From Streptomyces sp. NBC_00249 (GTDB lineage Bacteria; Actinomycetota; Actinomycetes; Streptomycetales; Streptomycetaceae): a stretch of 64,000 nt of DNA. Location: the NCBI RefSeq assembly GCF_026342355.1, contig NZ_JAPEMV010000009.1:186001-250000 (forward strand), read 5' to 3'. The translations under genes were made by a program, and so were the position numbers. The notes beneath the pieces were generated by a model, which had not been told where the DNA came from, did no database searches, and saw only the letters and a list, made by a program, of their open reading frames with translations. This document shows positions 16,479-25,052 of the stretch, piece by piece (the first letter of the stretch is position 1; every line of letters begins with the position of its first letter).

Positions 16479-17363
16479 CTACGCGAAGACGACCGTGCGC
16501 GTCCCGTTCAGCAGGACGCGGTGCTCGCTGTGCCACTTCACGGCCCGCGCCAGCGCCTGGCACTCCACGTCGCGCCCGATCGCGACCAGCTGGTCCGGCG
16601 TGACCTCGTGACCGACGCGCTCGACCTCCTGCTCGATGATCGGGCCCTCATCGAGGTCGGCGGTCACGTAGTGCGCGGTGGCGCCGATCAGCTTCACACC
16701 GCGCGCGTGCGCCTGGTGGTAGGGCTTGGCGCCCTTGAAGCTCGGCAGGAAGGAGTGGTGGATGTTGATGATCCGCCCGCTCAGCTCCTTGCAGAGGGTG
16801 TCGGACAGCACCTGCATGTAGCGGGCGAGCACCACGAGCTCGACCTTCTCCTCCCGCACCAGCTCCAGCAGCCGCGCCTCCGCGGCGGCCTTGGTGTCCT
16901 TGGTGACCGGGATGTGCACGAACGGGATGTCGTACGAGGCGACCAGCTCGGCGAAGTCGGTGTGGTTGGAGACCACCGCCGCGATCTCCACCGGCAGCGC
17001 GCCAATGCTCGACCGGAAGAGCAGGTCGTTGAGGCAGTGCCCGAACTTGGACACCATCAGGACGATCCGCATGCGCTCGTCGGAGAGGTGGATCTGCCAG
17101 TCCATCCGGAAGGACTCGCCGATGGCGGCGAAGCTCGCGCGCAGCTTGTCCACGGTGACGGCCGGCTCGGCCTCGAAGTGCACCCGCATGAAGAAGAGCC
17201 CGGTCTCCCGGTCTCCGAACTGCTGGCTGTCCACGATGTTGCAGCCGGTCATGAAGAGGTAGCTCGACACGGCGTGCACGATGCCCTGCTTGTCGGGGCA
17301 GGACACGGTAAGGACGTACTGGGGCTGCGGCTGCTGCTGTGCCACGGGGTGCGGGTCGCTCAT
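16479..17363 (-). CDS. purU: Formyltetrahydrofolate deformylase
   Basis: A 294-residue enzyme that hydrolyses 10-formyl-THF to formate and THF, feeding formate to purine synthesis. Residues about 16-90 form the ACT regulatory domain (YVLTVSCPDKQGIVHAVSSYL). The formyltransferase-like domain follows from about 105, with the active-site motif INIHHSFLPSFKGAKPYHQA and the catalytic Asp in VTADLDEGPIIEQ. ATG at 17363. Length and motifs match PurU throughout. A SCO4402-like gene lies just upstream in the same direction. Confidence 0.95.
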   Translation of the reverse strand: MSDPHPVAQQQPQPQYVLTVSCPDKQGIVHAVSSYLFMTGCNIVDSQQFGDRETGLFFMRVHFEAEPAVTVDKLRASFAAIGESFRMDWQIHLSDERMRIVLMVSKFGHCLNDLLFRSSIGALPVEIAAVVSNHTDFAELVASYDIPFVHIPVTKDTKAAAEARLLELVREEKVELVVLARYMQVLSDTLCKELSGRIINIHHSFLPSFKGAKPYHQAHARGVKLIGATAHYVTADLDEGPIIEQEVERVGHEVTPDQLVAIGRDVECQALARAVKWHSEHRVLLNGTRTVVFA

Positions 17364-17377
17364 GACCGCATAGCCTT

Positions 17378-17881
17378 TCACACCGCGCCGGTCAGGATCC
17401 TCAAGGCGTCGAGCGAGCGGGGCCGTACGTCCGGATCGTCCCCGTCCGCCCCGGCCAGCCGTACGTGCGCCTCGCGCGCCGCACGGACCGCCTCGGGCCA
17501 GGCGTGGTGTTCCAGGTACGCGGACACGGGCGCGTCGGGGCCGACCTGGTGCAGGATCCGCAGCACCCGCAGGACGGCGAGGTCGACGAGGGCGGCCTCC
17601 TGCGCGTCGCGGAAGATCGTGCCGACGTACTTGTCGGCGGACCAGCTGTCGAGCCAGGTGTCCTCGACCAGCCGGTACACGGCGTCGGTGACGTCCCCGT
17701 ACCCTTCGGCGCCGGTCAGCCAGACCTCCTCCTGGAACACCGGGTCGGAGAGCATGTGCAGCGCCGAGCGCACGTTGCTGCGCCAGCGCCACCACGGCAT
17801 GTCGTTGAGGGGCATGCCGCCCATGGTGGTGGAGCGGCCGCCGCGGCGGGAAGAGTTCTTCGAACCTTGGGCGAATGTCAC
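17378..17881 (-). CDS. Hypothetical protein of the SCO4402-like type
   Basis: A 167-residue soluble protein. Its recognisable core is MPWWRWRSNVRSALHMLSD, followed by VFQEEVWLTG and a mostly helical remainder ending near the stop at 17378. Streptomyces genomes carry several relatives with the same WRWRSN..ALHMLSD signature; their function is unknown and some resemble toxin-immunity proteins. The start used is GTG at 17881, although internal ATG codons near PLNDMPWW are possible. It lies 14 bases upstream of purU in the same direction, so the two may be co-transcribed. Confidence 0.7.
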   Translation of the reverse strand: MTFAQGSKNSSRRGGRSTTMGGMPLNDMPWWRWRSNVRSALHMLSDPVFQEEVWLTGAEGYGDVTDAVYRLVEDTWLDSWSADKYVGTIFRDAQEAALVDLAVLRVLRILHQVGPDAPVSAYLEHHAWPEAVRAAREAHVRLAGADGDDPDVRPRSLDALRILTGAV

Positions 17882-18031
17882 GCTTTCGATCGTACGTTCC
17901 CCGCGAACGGGATCTTGAAGCGCCTGCGCACGCGCACTCCACCCCCACTCCCCGGTAGTTCACCTGGACGTCACCGGATGTTGTGTACACCTCACTCTCT
18001 CGTTCCCCGGCGAGCGGAATGGTCGGTGGAC

Positions 18032-19441
18032 ATGACCAATCGCCGACGCGCAACTCCCGCCTACCGCATCCTCCTTGCCGCGGCGATGGGCGTCTGTCTC
18101 ACCACCGCGTGCGGGGTCGTCCCGGGGGGATCGGGCGGCGGGGGCACCCTCACGGTCGTGACCTTCGCCCCGATGGACACCAAGGCCACCAACATGCCCG
18201 GAATGCCCGGCATGGCCAAGGCCTACGAGCGCTGGGTGAATTCCAACGGCGGCATCAACGGCCGCAAGCTGCGCGTCCTGACCTGCAACGAGAAGAACAC
18301 CGCGACCGGCGCCGCCGACTGCGCCCGCAAGGCGATCTCCGAGAAGGCCGTCGCCGTCGTCGGCTCGTACAGCCAGCACGGACGCGCCTTCATGGCCCCG
18401 CTGGAGGCCGAGGGCATCCCCTTCATCGGCGGCTACGGGGTCTCCGCCGAGGAGTTCCAGAGCACCCTGTCCTACCCCGTCAACGGCGGCCAGCCCGCGC
18501 TGCTGGCCGGCGCCGGGCACCAGCTGGGCCGGGCCTGCTCCCAGGTGGCCCTGGTCCGCCCGGACACCCTCGCCGGGGACTCGATGCCGGTGCTGCTGAA
18601 CGCGGGGCTGAAGGCCAACAGGATCCCGGAGGCCGACGACATCCGCGCCGCCGAGGACGCCGCCGACCTCGCCCCGCAGGCCCGCGAGGCCCTGGCCGGC
18701 ACCCCGGCCCCGACGGGCGGCCCGACGACGGGCGCCACGGGCTCCCCGAGCAGCTCCGCGAGCACCCCCGCCACCGGCTCCACGAGCAAGGACGGGACGG
18801 CCAAGGGGGACACCTCCGCCGCCGCCAAGGACACGGGGCCGAAGGACAACAAGAGCTGCGTGGCGGCCGTCCTCGGCGCGCGCACCGAGACCTTCTTCGA
18901 CTCCTTCCGCCGCATCGACGCCCAGGGCTCCCGCAAGAACCCGCAGATCTCCTCCGTCCTCGGCAGCGTCAGCCAGTCCCTCGTCGACCGCACCGGCGGC
19001 AAGGAGAGCCCCCTGGAGGGCGCGTTCATCACCAGCTGGTACCCGGTGGCGGGCGACCCGCTGTGGGCGCCCATGCGCAAGGTCATCTCCGAGCAGGCCT
19101 TCGGCGACGACACCGTCGACCCCGACGACAGCGGGGCGCAGACGACCTGGATCGCGTACAGCGTGCTGACCGAGATCGTGCAGCGCTTCAAGAAGGACGA
19201 GGACGTCACCGCCCGCAAGGTGGCCCGCGCCCTCAACCAGTCGTCGAGCGTCAAGACGGGCGGTCTCACCCCCGACCTGAGCTGGCGCTACCAGGACATG
19301 CGGGCCGTGGCCGGCTTCCCGCGCCTGGTCAACGGCCGGGTCACCTTCCAGATCGTCCAGGCGGGCCGCCTCGTCGCCCAGCCCGGCGAACAGTCCCTGG
19401 ACATGACCCAGACCCTGGAGCAGGCCCCCCGCTCGACCTGA
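18032..19441 (+). CDS. Lipoprotein of the periplasmic amino-acid-binding type (ABC substrate-binding-like)
   Basis: A 469-residue protein exported as a lipoprotein: positively charged start (MTNRRR), hydrophobic segment and lipobox LTTAC with Cys27. The rest follows the type 1 periplasmic binding fold (Peripla_BP_6): KAYERWVNSNGGINGRKL, VVGSYSQHGRAFMAPLEAEG, FIGGYGVSAEEF, then the C-terminal lobe with LGSVSQSLVDRTG and QTTWIAYSVLTEIVQRF. Residues about 225-275 form a Ser/Thr/Pro/Gly-rich insertion, unusual for this family. No permease or ATPase gene adjoins it, so it may be an orphan receptor. A GTG two codons upstream is an alternative start. Confidence 0.82.
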   Translation: MTNRRRATPAYRILLAAAMGVCLTTACGVVPGGSGGGGTLTVVTFAPMDTKATNMPGMPGMAKAYERWVNSNGGINGRKLRVLTCNEKNTATGAADCARKAISEKAVAVVGSYSQHGRAFMAPLEAEGIPFIGGYGVSAEEFQSTLSYPVNGGQPALLAGAGHQLGRACSQVALVRPDTLAGDSMPVLLNAGLKANRIPEADDIRAAEDAADLAPQAREALAGTPAPTGGPTTGATGSPSSSASTPATGSTSKDGTAKGDTSAAAKDTGPKDNKSCVAAVLGARTETFFDSFRRIDAQGSRKNPQISSVLGSVSQSLVDRTGGKESPLEGAFITSWYPVAGDPLWAPMRKVISEQAFGDDTVDPDDSGAQTTWIAYSVLTEIVQRFKKDEDVTARKVARALNQSSSVKTGGLTPDLSWRYQDMRAVAGFPRLVNGRVTFQIVQAGRLVAQPGEQSLDMTQTLEQAPRST

Positions 19442-19460
19442 GAGGCCCGCGAAGGCAGGC

Positions 19461-19919
19461 CTAGTCCTCGTAGTAGTCCTCGCGCGGCCGCTGATGGCCG
19501 CCGGGGACCTCCGTGCCGTCGTCGAAGCTGACGGTGGCGAAGAAGGATGCCGCCCAGACCTGGATGCGGCCCGGCTCGTGGACCGTCTCGAAGGGCGAGC
19601 CGGTCCACTCCCCGTACGAGGTCACGGTGAAGCGCTCGCCCGGCTGGAGCCAGTAGTCCTGGCCGAAGGGCTCCAGCCACAGCTCCAGCAGCTCCGTCCC
19701 GCCGTTGGAGACCGGCATCGGGACAGGGTTGCCCAGCTGCTGGATGCCCTCGAAGCTGAAGTCCCCCGCGCCCGGCATGTTCCGCTGCAGCGCGTCCACG
19801 ACGTTCCGCAGACCGGACACGTCGTCGTCCACGCCGTCGGCGCCGCCGGGCGTGGTCCTGCCGCCCGCGGAGCCCGGGCCGCCGGTGGTGCCGAAGAGGC
19901 GCCCGAACGCGCCGCGCAT
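19461..19919 (-). CDS. Hypothetical protein
   Basis: A 152-residue protein from ATG 19919. The N-terminal 35 residues are Gly-rich. The remainder looks like a beta-rich domain: MPVSNGGTELLELWLEPFG, then YWLQPGERFTVTSYGEW and IQVWAASFFATVSFDDG. The tail is acidic, ending DYYED. There is no signal peptide. I do not recognise the family. It lies two bases beyond the stop of the low-complexity membrane protein gene, in the same direction, so the two form an operon. Confidence 0.65.
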   Translation of the reverse strand: MRGAFGRLFGTTGGPGSAGGRTTPGGADGVDDDVSGLRNVVDALQRNMPGAGDFSFEGIQQLGNPVPMPVSNGGTELLELWLEPFGQDYWLQPGERFTVTSYGEWTGSPFETVHEPGRIQVWAASFFATVSFDDGTEVPGGHQRPREDYYED

Positions 19920-19921
19920 GC

Positions 19922-21715
19922 TCACAGCTGCGACTTGTCGCGCTTGGTGAGCCCGTACTTGCCCGCGATCGTGTTCCACAGGGTCGCGGCCGACTCCTTG
20001 GCCTTGGTGGCCTCGCCGCTCGAGCGGTTGCCGGCGGCCGCGTGCTCGGTGGACTTCGCCTTGCCGTCCTTGCAGCCGCCCTTCTTGTCGTGGCCCACGT
20101 CGTCCGCCCAGGCCGCGTAGCTGTTGTCGGCGTCCGCCGAGGCCTTCCACGCCTTCGTGAGGGCGGCGGAGAGCCGTACGTGGTCCTGGAGCTCGTCGAT
20201 CTTGAGCTCCTGGAGCCGGGTGACGAGCTCGTCGCGCTGGCGGGCGGCGTCGCGCAGGTCGTCGGCGGCCTGATCGAGGCTCTTGCAGTCCTTGATGTCG
20301 TCCACGGCCTTGATCACGGCGGCCCGGCTGTCGTTGCTGTCCTCGAGGAGCTTGTCGAGCTGGACGGCCTGCGGGCGGGCCGGGTCCGCCGGGGCCTGCC
20401 CGGCGGCGGGCGCGCCCCCGGAGGCGGACGGCGCGGGGGCCACCGCGCCCGGGTCGGAGTTCTGGGCCTTGCCGTCGCTGAGCAGGGCGCCGACCCCGAG
20501 CCCGGCCACGGCCAGGCCGAACACGCCGGCCGCGATGACCACCGCCGGAACCTTGCGGGGGGCGGGCGGCGGGGGCGCGTACTGCTGGTGCGGCGGGTGC
20601 TGGAGGTGCTGCGGCGGCAGCGGGGGCTGCTGCGCCCGGTGCGGCTGCGGCGGCGGGGTCGGGGTCCGGCGGGGCGCCACCGGCTCCTGGACGGGCGGGA
20701 GCTGCTGGGTGTGCCCGGCCTCGGCGCCGTCGCTGCGGAACAGCGCGTCGAAGCCCTCGGCGGTGTTCGGCGCGGGGCCCGCCGGGACGGGCGCCATGTA
20801 CTGCGTCGCGGCCTCCGCGACCGACGCCCCGGGCGCACCCGGCCCGCCCGGCACGGGCGGTATGTACTGCGTGGCGTCGTCCCCGCCCGGCCCGGCGGGC
20901 ACCGGCGGGATGTACTGCGTGGCGTCGTCCCCGCCCGGCCCGGCGGGCACCGGCGGGATGTACTGCGTCGCGGCGTCCCCGCCCGGGTAGGCGGGAGCAC
21001 CCGCCGGGTGCTGCGCACCCGGGACCGGCGGAATGTACTGCGTGGCGTCCTCGCCCGGGTACGCCGGACCGCCCGGGCCCGCCTGGACGGCCGGCACGTA
21101 CTGGGTGGCCGCCTCCGCGACCGAAGCCCCCGGCGCCCCGGGAACCGGCGGCGCGTACGGCGCCGCACCGGGCGCACCCGGAGCCGGCGGTGCCTGCTGC
21201 CCCGGGACGGGCGCTCCGTACGGGGTGCCGGCCCCGCCCGGGACCGGCGCCATGTACTGCGTCGCCGCCTCGGCGACCGGCGCGGCATGCTGCGGGGCCG
21301 CCCCCGGACCGCCCGGGACGGGCGGGATGTACTGGGTGACCGCGTCGGGCAGCGGCGGGTATCCGTACCCGTGCGGGTCCCCCGGGCCCTCGAAGCCGGG
21401 GCCCACCACGTGACCGGCTGGCGGGTACCCGTACGCGGGCTGCCCCGGCCCCGCCTGGCCCTGCTGGTCGTACTCCGGCCGCGGCGGCGGGTACGCGTAC
21501 CCGGGCTGCTGCTCCGGCTGCTGCGGGTACGCGTACCCGGGCTGCGGCTGGGCCGGCGGCTGCCCCCACGGCTCCCCGGCCTGCGGGAGCCCCGCCTGCT
21601 GCTGCTCGGCGTGGGGCTGGCCGGGCTGCTGGGGCCAGCCCGGCGCGGCCGGGTCCGGCTGTGCCGGCTGCGGCGCCCCGGGCCGGGGGACGCCCCCTTG
21701 TCCGTTCTCCGTCAC
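19922..21715 (-). CDS. Membrane protein with long proline-rich N-terminus carrying TQYIPPVP repeats
   Basis: A 597-residue protein. Residues 1 to about 390 are Pro/Gly/Gln-rich and include eight copies of an ATQYIPPVP-like motif (variants TQYMAPVP, TQYVPAVQ), repeated roughly every 12-45 residues. A single membrane segment, VPAVVIAAGVFGLAVAGLGVG, follows. Outside the membrane is a helical, charged C-terminal domain of about 150 residues, VQLDKLLEDSNDSRAAVIKAV and beyond. The topology implies a cytoplasmic proline-rich region, where the regularly spaced Thr-Gln could be kinase or FHA targets; that is inference. The function is unknown. Confidence 0.75.
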   Translation of the reverse strand: MTENGQGGVPRPGAPQPAQPDPAAPGWPQQPGQPHAEQQQAGLPQAGEPWGQPPAQPQPGYAYPQQPEQQPGYAYPPPRPEYDQQGQAGPGQPAYGYPPAGHVVGPGFEGPGDPHGYGYPPLPDAVTQYIPPVPGGPGAAPQHAAPVAEAATQYMAPVPGGAGTPYGAPVPGQQAPPAPGAPGAAPYAPPVPGAPGASVAEAATQYVPAVQAGPGGPAYPGEDATQYIPPVPGAQHPAGAPAYPGGDAATQYIPPVPAGPGGDDATQYIPPVPAGPGGDDATQYIPPVPGGPGAPGASVAEAATQYMAPVPAGPAPNTAEGFDALFRSDGAEAGHTQQLPPVQEPVAPRRTPTPPPQPHRAQQPPLPPQHLQHPPHQQYAPPPPAPRKVPAVVIAAGVFGLAVAGLGVGALLSDGKAQNSDPGAVAPAPSASGGAPAAGQAPADPARPQAVQLDKLLEDSNDSRAAVIKAVDDIKDCKSLDQAADDLRDAARQRDELVTRLQELKIDELQDHVRLSAALTKAWKASADADNSYAAWADDVGHDKKGGCKDGKAKSTEHAAAGNRSSGEATKAKESAATLWNTIAGKYGLTKRDKSQL

Positions 21716-21801
21716 CGGGACTCCCTCTCGCCTTCTCCGACGTCTCCGAACCGAACCTGCGGAACCGTCGGGTCACGCTACCCGGTCACGCCGCGGACAC
21801 G

Positions 21802-23184
21802 TCAGGCCACCTGGACCTCCAGCCGCGCCCCGAACTCCCTGACCGCCGCTTCCTCCCGGTACGGCTCCAGCCGCGTCCGGAAGTCGTCCAGGTACTCCGC
21901 GCCACGCCGCGAGCGCAGCGTCCCCAGCAGTTCGGCGGCCTTCGTCGCCGTCTGGCAGGCCTGCTCGACCTCCCGCTGCTGCACCTGCGCCGCCGCCAGC
22001 AGCAGCAGCCCGATGGCCCGGCGGCGGGCCTTGGTCACCGGCAGGCCGCGCAACGCCTCCTCGGCGCGTTTGCCCGCCGCGTCGGCCTGCCCCAGGTCCC
22101 GGTGGCAGTGCGCCAGCTCGTCGGCCAGGTACGCCTGGTCGAAGTGCCGGATCCACACCGGGTCGTCGCCGGACTCCGGTTCCGCCCGCTCCAGCGCCGT
22201 CACCGCCCGCCCGGACAGCACCGCCGTGGACCGGGCGTCGCCCAGCAGCGCGTGCCCGCGCGCCTCGGCGGCGTAGAACATCGCCTCCACCCTCGGGGTG
22301 ACCTGCCCCCGCGTGCCCTCCTGCGCGGCCCGCGCCAGCTGCGCGATCTCCCTCGGGTTGCCCAGTTCGGCGGCGAGGTGGCTCATGGAGGCGGCCAGGA
22401 CGTAGCCCCCGTACGCGCGGTCCCCGGCGGCCTGCGCCATCCGCAGGGCCTGGATGTAGTAGCGCTGGGCCAGGCCCGGCTGGCCCGTGTCCACCGCCAT
22501 GTACCCGGCGAGTTCGGTGAGCCGGGCCACGGCCGCGAACAGCGCCCGCCCGACGGGCTCCCGGTAGGAGCCGCCGATCAGCCCGGACACCACCGAGTTG
22601 AGGTAGTGCACGACGACGGGCCGCACGTGCCCGCTGCCGAAGCGGTGGTCGAGTTCGGTGAGGGCCTGCGTGGTGGCCCGGACGGCCTCCACGTCGGACA
22701 TCCCGACGCGCGCCCCGCCGCTGCGGGCGACCTGCGGGTCGGCGCCGGTGATCAGCCAGTCGCGGCTGGGCTCGACGAGCGCGGAGGCGGCCACGCTCGA
22801 TCCGGAGAGGAAGTCGCGGCGCCCGACGTCGCTGCGCCACAACTCGCAGACCTGCTCGATGGCGCCGCCGACGGTCGGGGAGAACTGCAGGCCGACGCCG
22901 GAGGCGAGGTTCTTGCCGTTGGCCATGCCGATCTCGTCGATGGTGACGGTCCGGCCCAGTTTGCGCCCGAGGGCCTCGGCGATGATGCCGGGTGCCCGGC
23001 CGCGCGGCTGCTGACCGCGCAGCCAGCGGGCCACGGAGGTCTTGTCGTAGCGGAGGTCGAGGCCGTGCTCGGCCCCGCACATGTTGACCCGCCGGGCGAG
23101 CCCGGCGTTGGAGCACCCGGCTTCCTGGATGAGCGCCTGCAGCCGTTCGTTCGGCTGACGGGCGACGAGAGGCCTGGCTGCCAT
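21802..23184 (-). CDS. NsdA-like regulatory protein (helix-turn-helix plus TPR-like repeats)
   Basis: A 460-residue protein from ATG 23184, with AGGGGG upstream. Residues about 8-75 look like a DNA-binding helix-turn-helix: ERLQALIQEAGCSNAGLARRV, and later TSVARWLRGQQPRG. A conserved RRDFLSGSSVAASAL segment follows, then TPR-like helical repeats (LAQRYYIQALRMAQAAGDRA, LAELGNPREIAQLARAAQEG, LADELAHCHRDLGQADAAGK). This is the layout of Streptomyces NsdA-type regulators, which in S. coelicolor repress differentiation and antibiotic production. Whether this is the nsdA orthologue or a paralogue cannot be decided here. Confidence 0.75.
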   Translation of the reverse strand: MAARPLVARQPNERLQALIQEAGCSNAGLARRVNMCGAEHGLDLRYDKTSVARWLRGQQPRGRAPGIIAEALGRKLGRTVTIDEIGMANGKNLASGVGLQFSPTVGGAIEQVCELWRSDVGRRDFLSGSSVAASALVEPSRDWLITGADPQVARSGGARVGMSDVEAVRATTQALTELDHRFGSGHVRPVVVHYLNSVVSGLIGGSYREPVGRALFAAVARLTELAGYMAVDTGQPGLAQRYYIQALRMAQAAGDRAYGGYVLAASMSHLAAELGNPREIAQLARAAQEGTRGQVTPRVEAMFYAAEARGHALLGDARSTAVLSGRAVTALERAEPESGDDPVWIRHFDQAYLADELAHCHRDLGQADAAGKRAEEALRGLPVTKARRRAIGLLLLAAAQVQQREVEQACQTATKAAELLGTLRSRRGAEYLDDFRTRLEPYREEAAVREFGARLEVQVA

Positions 23185-23381
23185 TGAAAACCCCCTGAAG
23201 CCACGGGAGAGCGTTGGAATGATCACTTCCCGCCTGAAGTGCGGAGAATCTTCCCCTCTGCGTCGTGTCGTTACCCAACGACCGCGCCCCGGCCTCCTAC
23301 GCGCCCCCGTGCGTGCACCGGTGCGCCCCGTATGCAGGATCGATGCACCGCCCACCGGCTGGTTTACGCCCGTAACCCCCG

Positions 23382-24092
23382 GTGACCGCGGGAGTTGTGA
23401 AGGACGTGGAAGAGACCATCGGAGTCACGGAGACCGCGCCCATCCCCAAGCAGCGTGGCGAACAGCTGCTCGACCATGCCGTGCGGTACGTGGAAGAACG
23501 GCACTGGGACGTCTTCGCCGGTACGTGGCTGGAGCCCGGCGACGGCCGGGAAATGTGCTCCTGCGGGGCGGCGGACTGCCCGGCGCCCGGCGCGCACCCG
23601 GCGGTGAAGGACTGGGCCTCGCTGGCGTCGGGCAGCGCGGTCGGGGTCCGCCGGATCTGGGGCAAGCAGCCGCAGGCCTCGATCCTGCTGCCGACCGGCC
23701 GGACCTTCGACGTGCTGGACGTCCCGGACGCCGCCGGGTTCCTGGCGCTGGCCCGGCTGGAGCGGATGCAGCGCACGCTCGGGCCGGTCACCCTGACCCC
23801 CGACCACCGGATGCTGTTCTTCGTACTGCCGGGCGCCGGGGCGAAGATGGCGGACCTGGTGCGCAAGTCCGGCTGGTCGCCGTCGCTCCTCGACCTGGCG
23901 GCGCGCGGCGAGGGCGAGTACGTCGTCGCCCCGCCCACCCGCTTCGGCGGCAAGGGTCCGGTGCAGTGGGCGCGCAAGCCCACGCCGGCGAACCGCTGGC
24001 TGCCGGACACGGAGGAGCTGATCGACGCCCTCGCGTACGCCTGCGGCAGCGAGGCCGCAGCGGCCCGCAACCGCCGCAACGCGCAGGCCTGA
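23382..24092 (+). CDS. Bifunctional primase/polymerase (prim-pol) N-terminal-domain protein
   Basis: About 236 residues; start uncertain between GTG codons at 23382, 23397 and 23406. The sequence matches the small stand-alone prim-pol family: LDHAVRYVEERHWDVFAGTWL, a Cys-rich segment CSCGAADCPAPGAHP, and later VLDVPDAAGFLALARL, with YVVAPPTRFGGKGPVQW near the end. The catalytic Asp pair of true primases is only partly visible (DVLDVP). Streptomyces carry many such genes whose role in replication or defence is not established. It is divergent from the NsdA-like gene across about 200 bases. Confidence 0.75.
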   Translation: MTAGVVKDVEETIGVTETAPIPKQRGEQLLDHAVRYVEERHWDVFAGTWLEPGDGREMCSCGAADCPAPGAHPAVKDWASLASGSAVGVRRIWGKQPQASILLPTGRTFDVLDVPDAAGFLALARLERMQRTLGPVTLTPDHRMLFFVLPGAGAKMADLVRKSGWSPSLLDLAARGEGEYVVAPPTRFGGKGPVQWARKPTPANRWLPDTEELIDALAYACGSEAAAARNRRNAQA

Positions 24093-24221
24093 TCGCGGCC
24101 CGGTCGCGACCGGCCGGCCCGATCACCTGCGGGTTCATGACATACGTAACTACTGCCGCTCTCCCCTTCCTCCTATCGTGAGGAACGTACGACCACGGGG
24201 AACAGAACGAGAGGCAGGCGC

Positions 24222-25052
24222 ATGCCGGACCAGGGTGATGCGGCGGGCAAGGCGGACGGCCAGGCGGGTGGCGCGCGACCCGCGCCGTCCGCGGCCGTGC
24301 GGGTGGAAGGACTGTGGAAGCGGTTCGGCGAGCAGATCGCCGTCGGGGGGATAGACCTGGAACTGCCGGCGGGCCGGTTCGTCGGCCTCGTCGGCCCGAA
24401 CGGCGCCGGCAAGACGACGACGCTGTCGATGGTGACGGGGCTGCTGCGCCCCGACATGGGCCGGGTGTTCGTCGCCGGGCGCGACGTGTGGGCCGACCCC
24501 GTCGAGGTGAAGCGGCGCATCGGCGTCCTGCCCGAGGGGCTGCGGATGTTCGAGCGGCTCTCCGGGCGGGAGCTGCTCGGCTACATGGGCCGGCTGCGGG
24601 GGCTGCCGGGCGAGGAGACCGACAAGCGGGCGACGCAGCTGCTGGACGTCCTGGACCTGGCGGGTTCGCAGCACAAGCTGGTCGTCGACTACTCGACGGG
24701 CATGCGCAAGAAGATCGGCCTGGCGGCCGCACTGCTGCACAACCCCGAAGTCCTCTTCCTGGACGAGCCGTTCGAGGGTGTGGACCCGGTGTCCGCGCAG
24801 ACCATCCGCGGGGTGCTGGAACGTTACACCGCGTCCGGTGCGACCGTCGTGTTCTCCTCGCACGTGATGGAGCTCGTCGAATCGCTCTGCGACTGGGTGG
24901 CCGTCATGGCCGCCGGGCAGATCCGCGCCGCCGGCCCGCTGGCCGACGTACGGGGTACCGCGCCCTCCCTGCAGGCCGCCTTCCTCGAACTCGTCGGCGC
25001 CCAGGACCGCGCCACCGGCGACCACCTCGACTGGCTCGGCGGCACGCGATGA
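24222..25052 (+). CDS. ABC transporter ATP-binding protein
   Basis: A 276-residue ATPase. Walker A is GLVGPNGAGKTTTL, the signature motif is the variant YSTGMRKKIGLA, and Walker B is VLFLDEPFEGVD, followed by the H-loop in VVFSSHVMELVE. The first 25 residues are a low-complexity extension. It energises the permease encoded immediately downstream, whose ATG overlaps this stop in ATGA. The layout (one ATPase, one large permease, no binding protein) is that of an exporter. The substrate is unknown. Confidence 0.92.
   Translation: MPDQGDAAGKADGQAGGARPAPSAAVRVEGLWKRFGEQIAVGGIDLELPAGRFVGLVGPNGAGKTTTLSMVTGLLRPDMGRVFVAGRDVWADPVEVKRRIGVLPEGLRMFERLSGRELLGYMGRLRGLPGEETDKRATQLLDVLDLAGSQHKLVVDYSTGMRKKIGLAAALLHNPEVLFLDEPFEGVDPVSAQTIRGVLERYTASGATVVFSSHVMELVESLCDWVAVMAAGQIRAAGPLADVRGTAPSLQAAFLELVGAQDRATGDHLDWLGGTR

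Noticed and set aside
20042..22276. 744-codon frame opposite the low-complexity membrane protein and NsdA-like gene
   Set aside because: It is a mirror of GC-biased codons, rich in Arg/Gly/Val without domain pattern, and spans two well-supported minus-strand genes.
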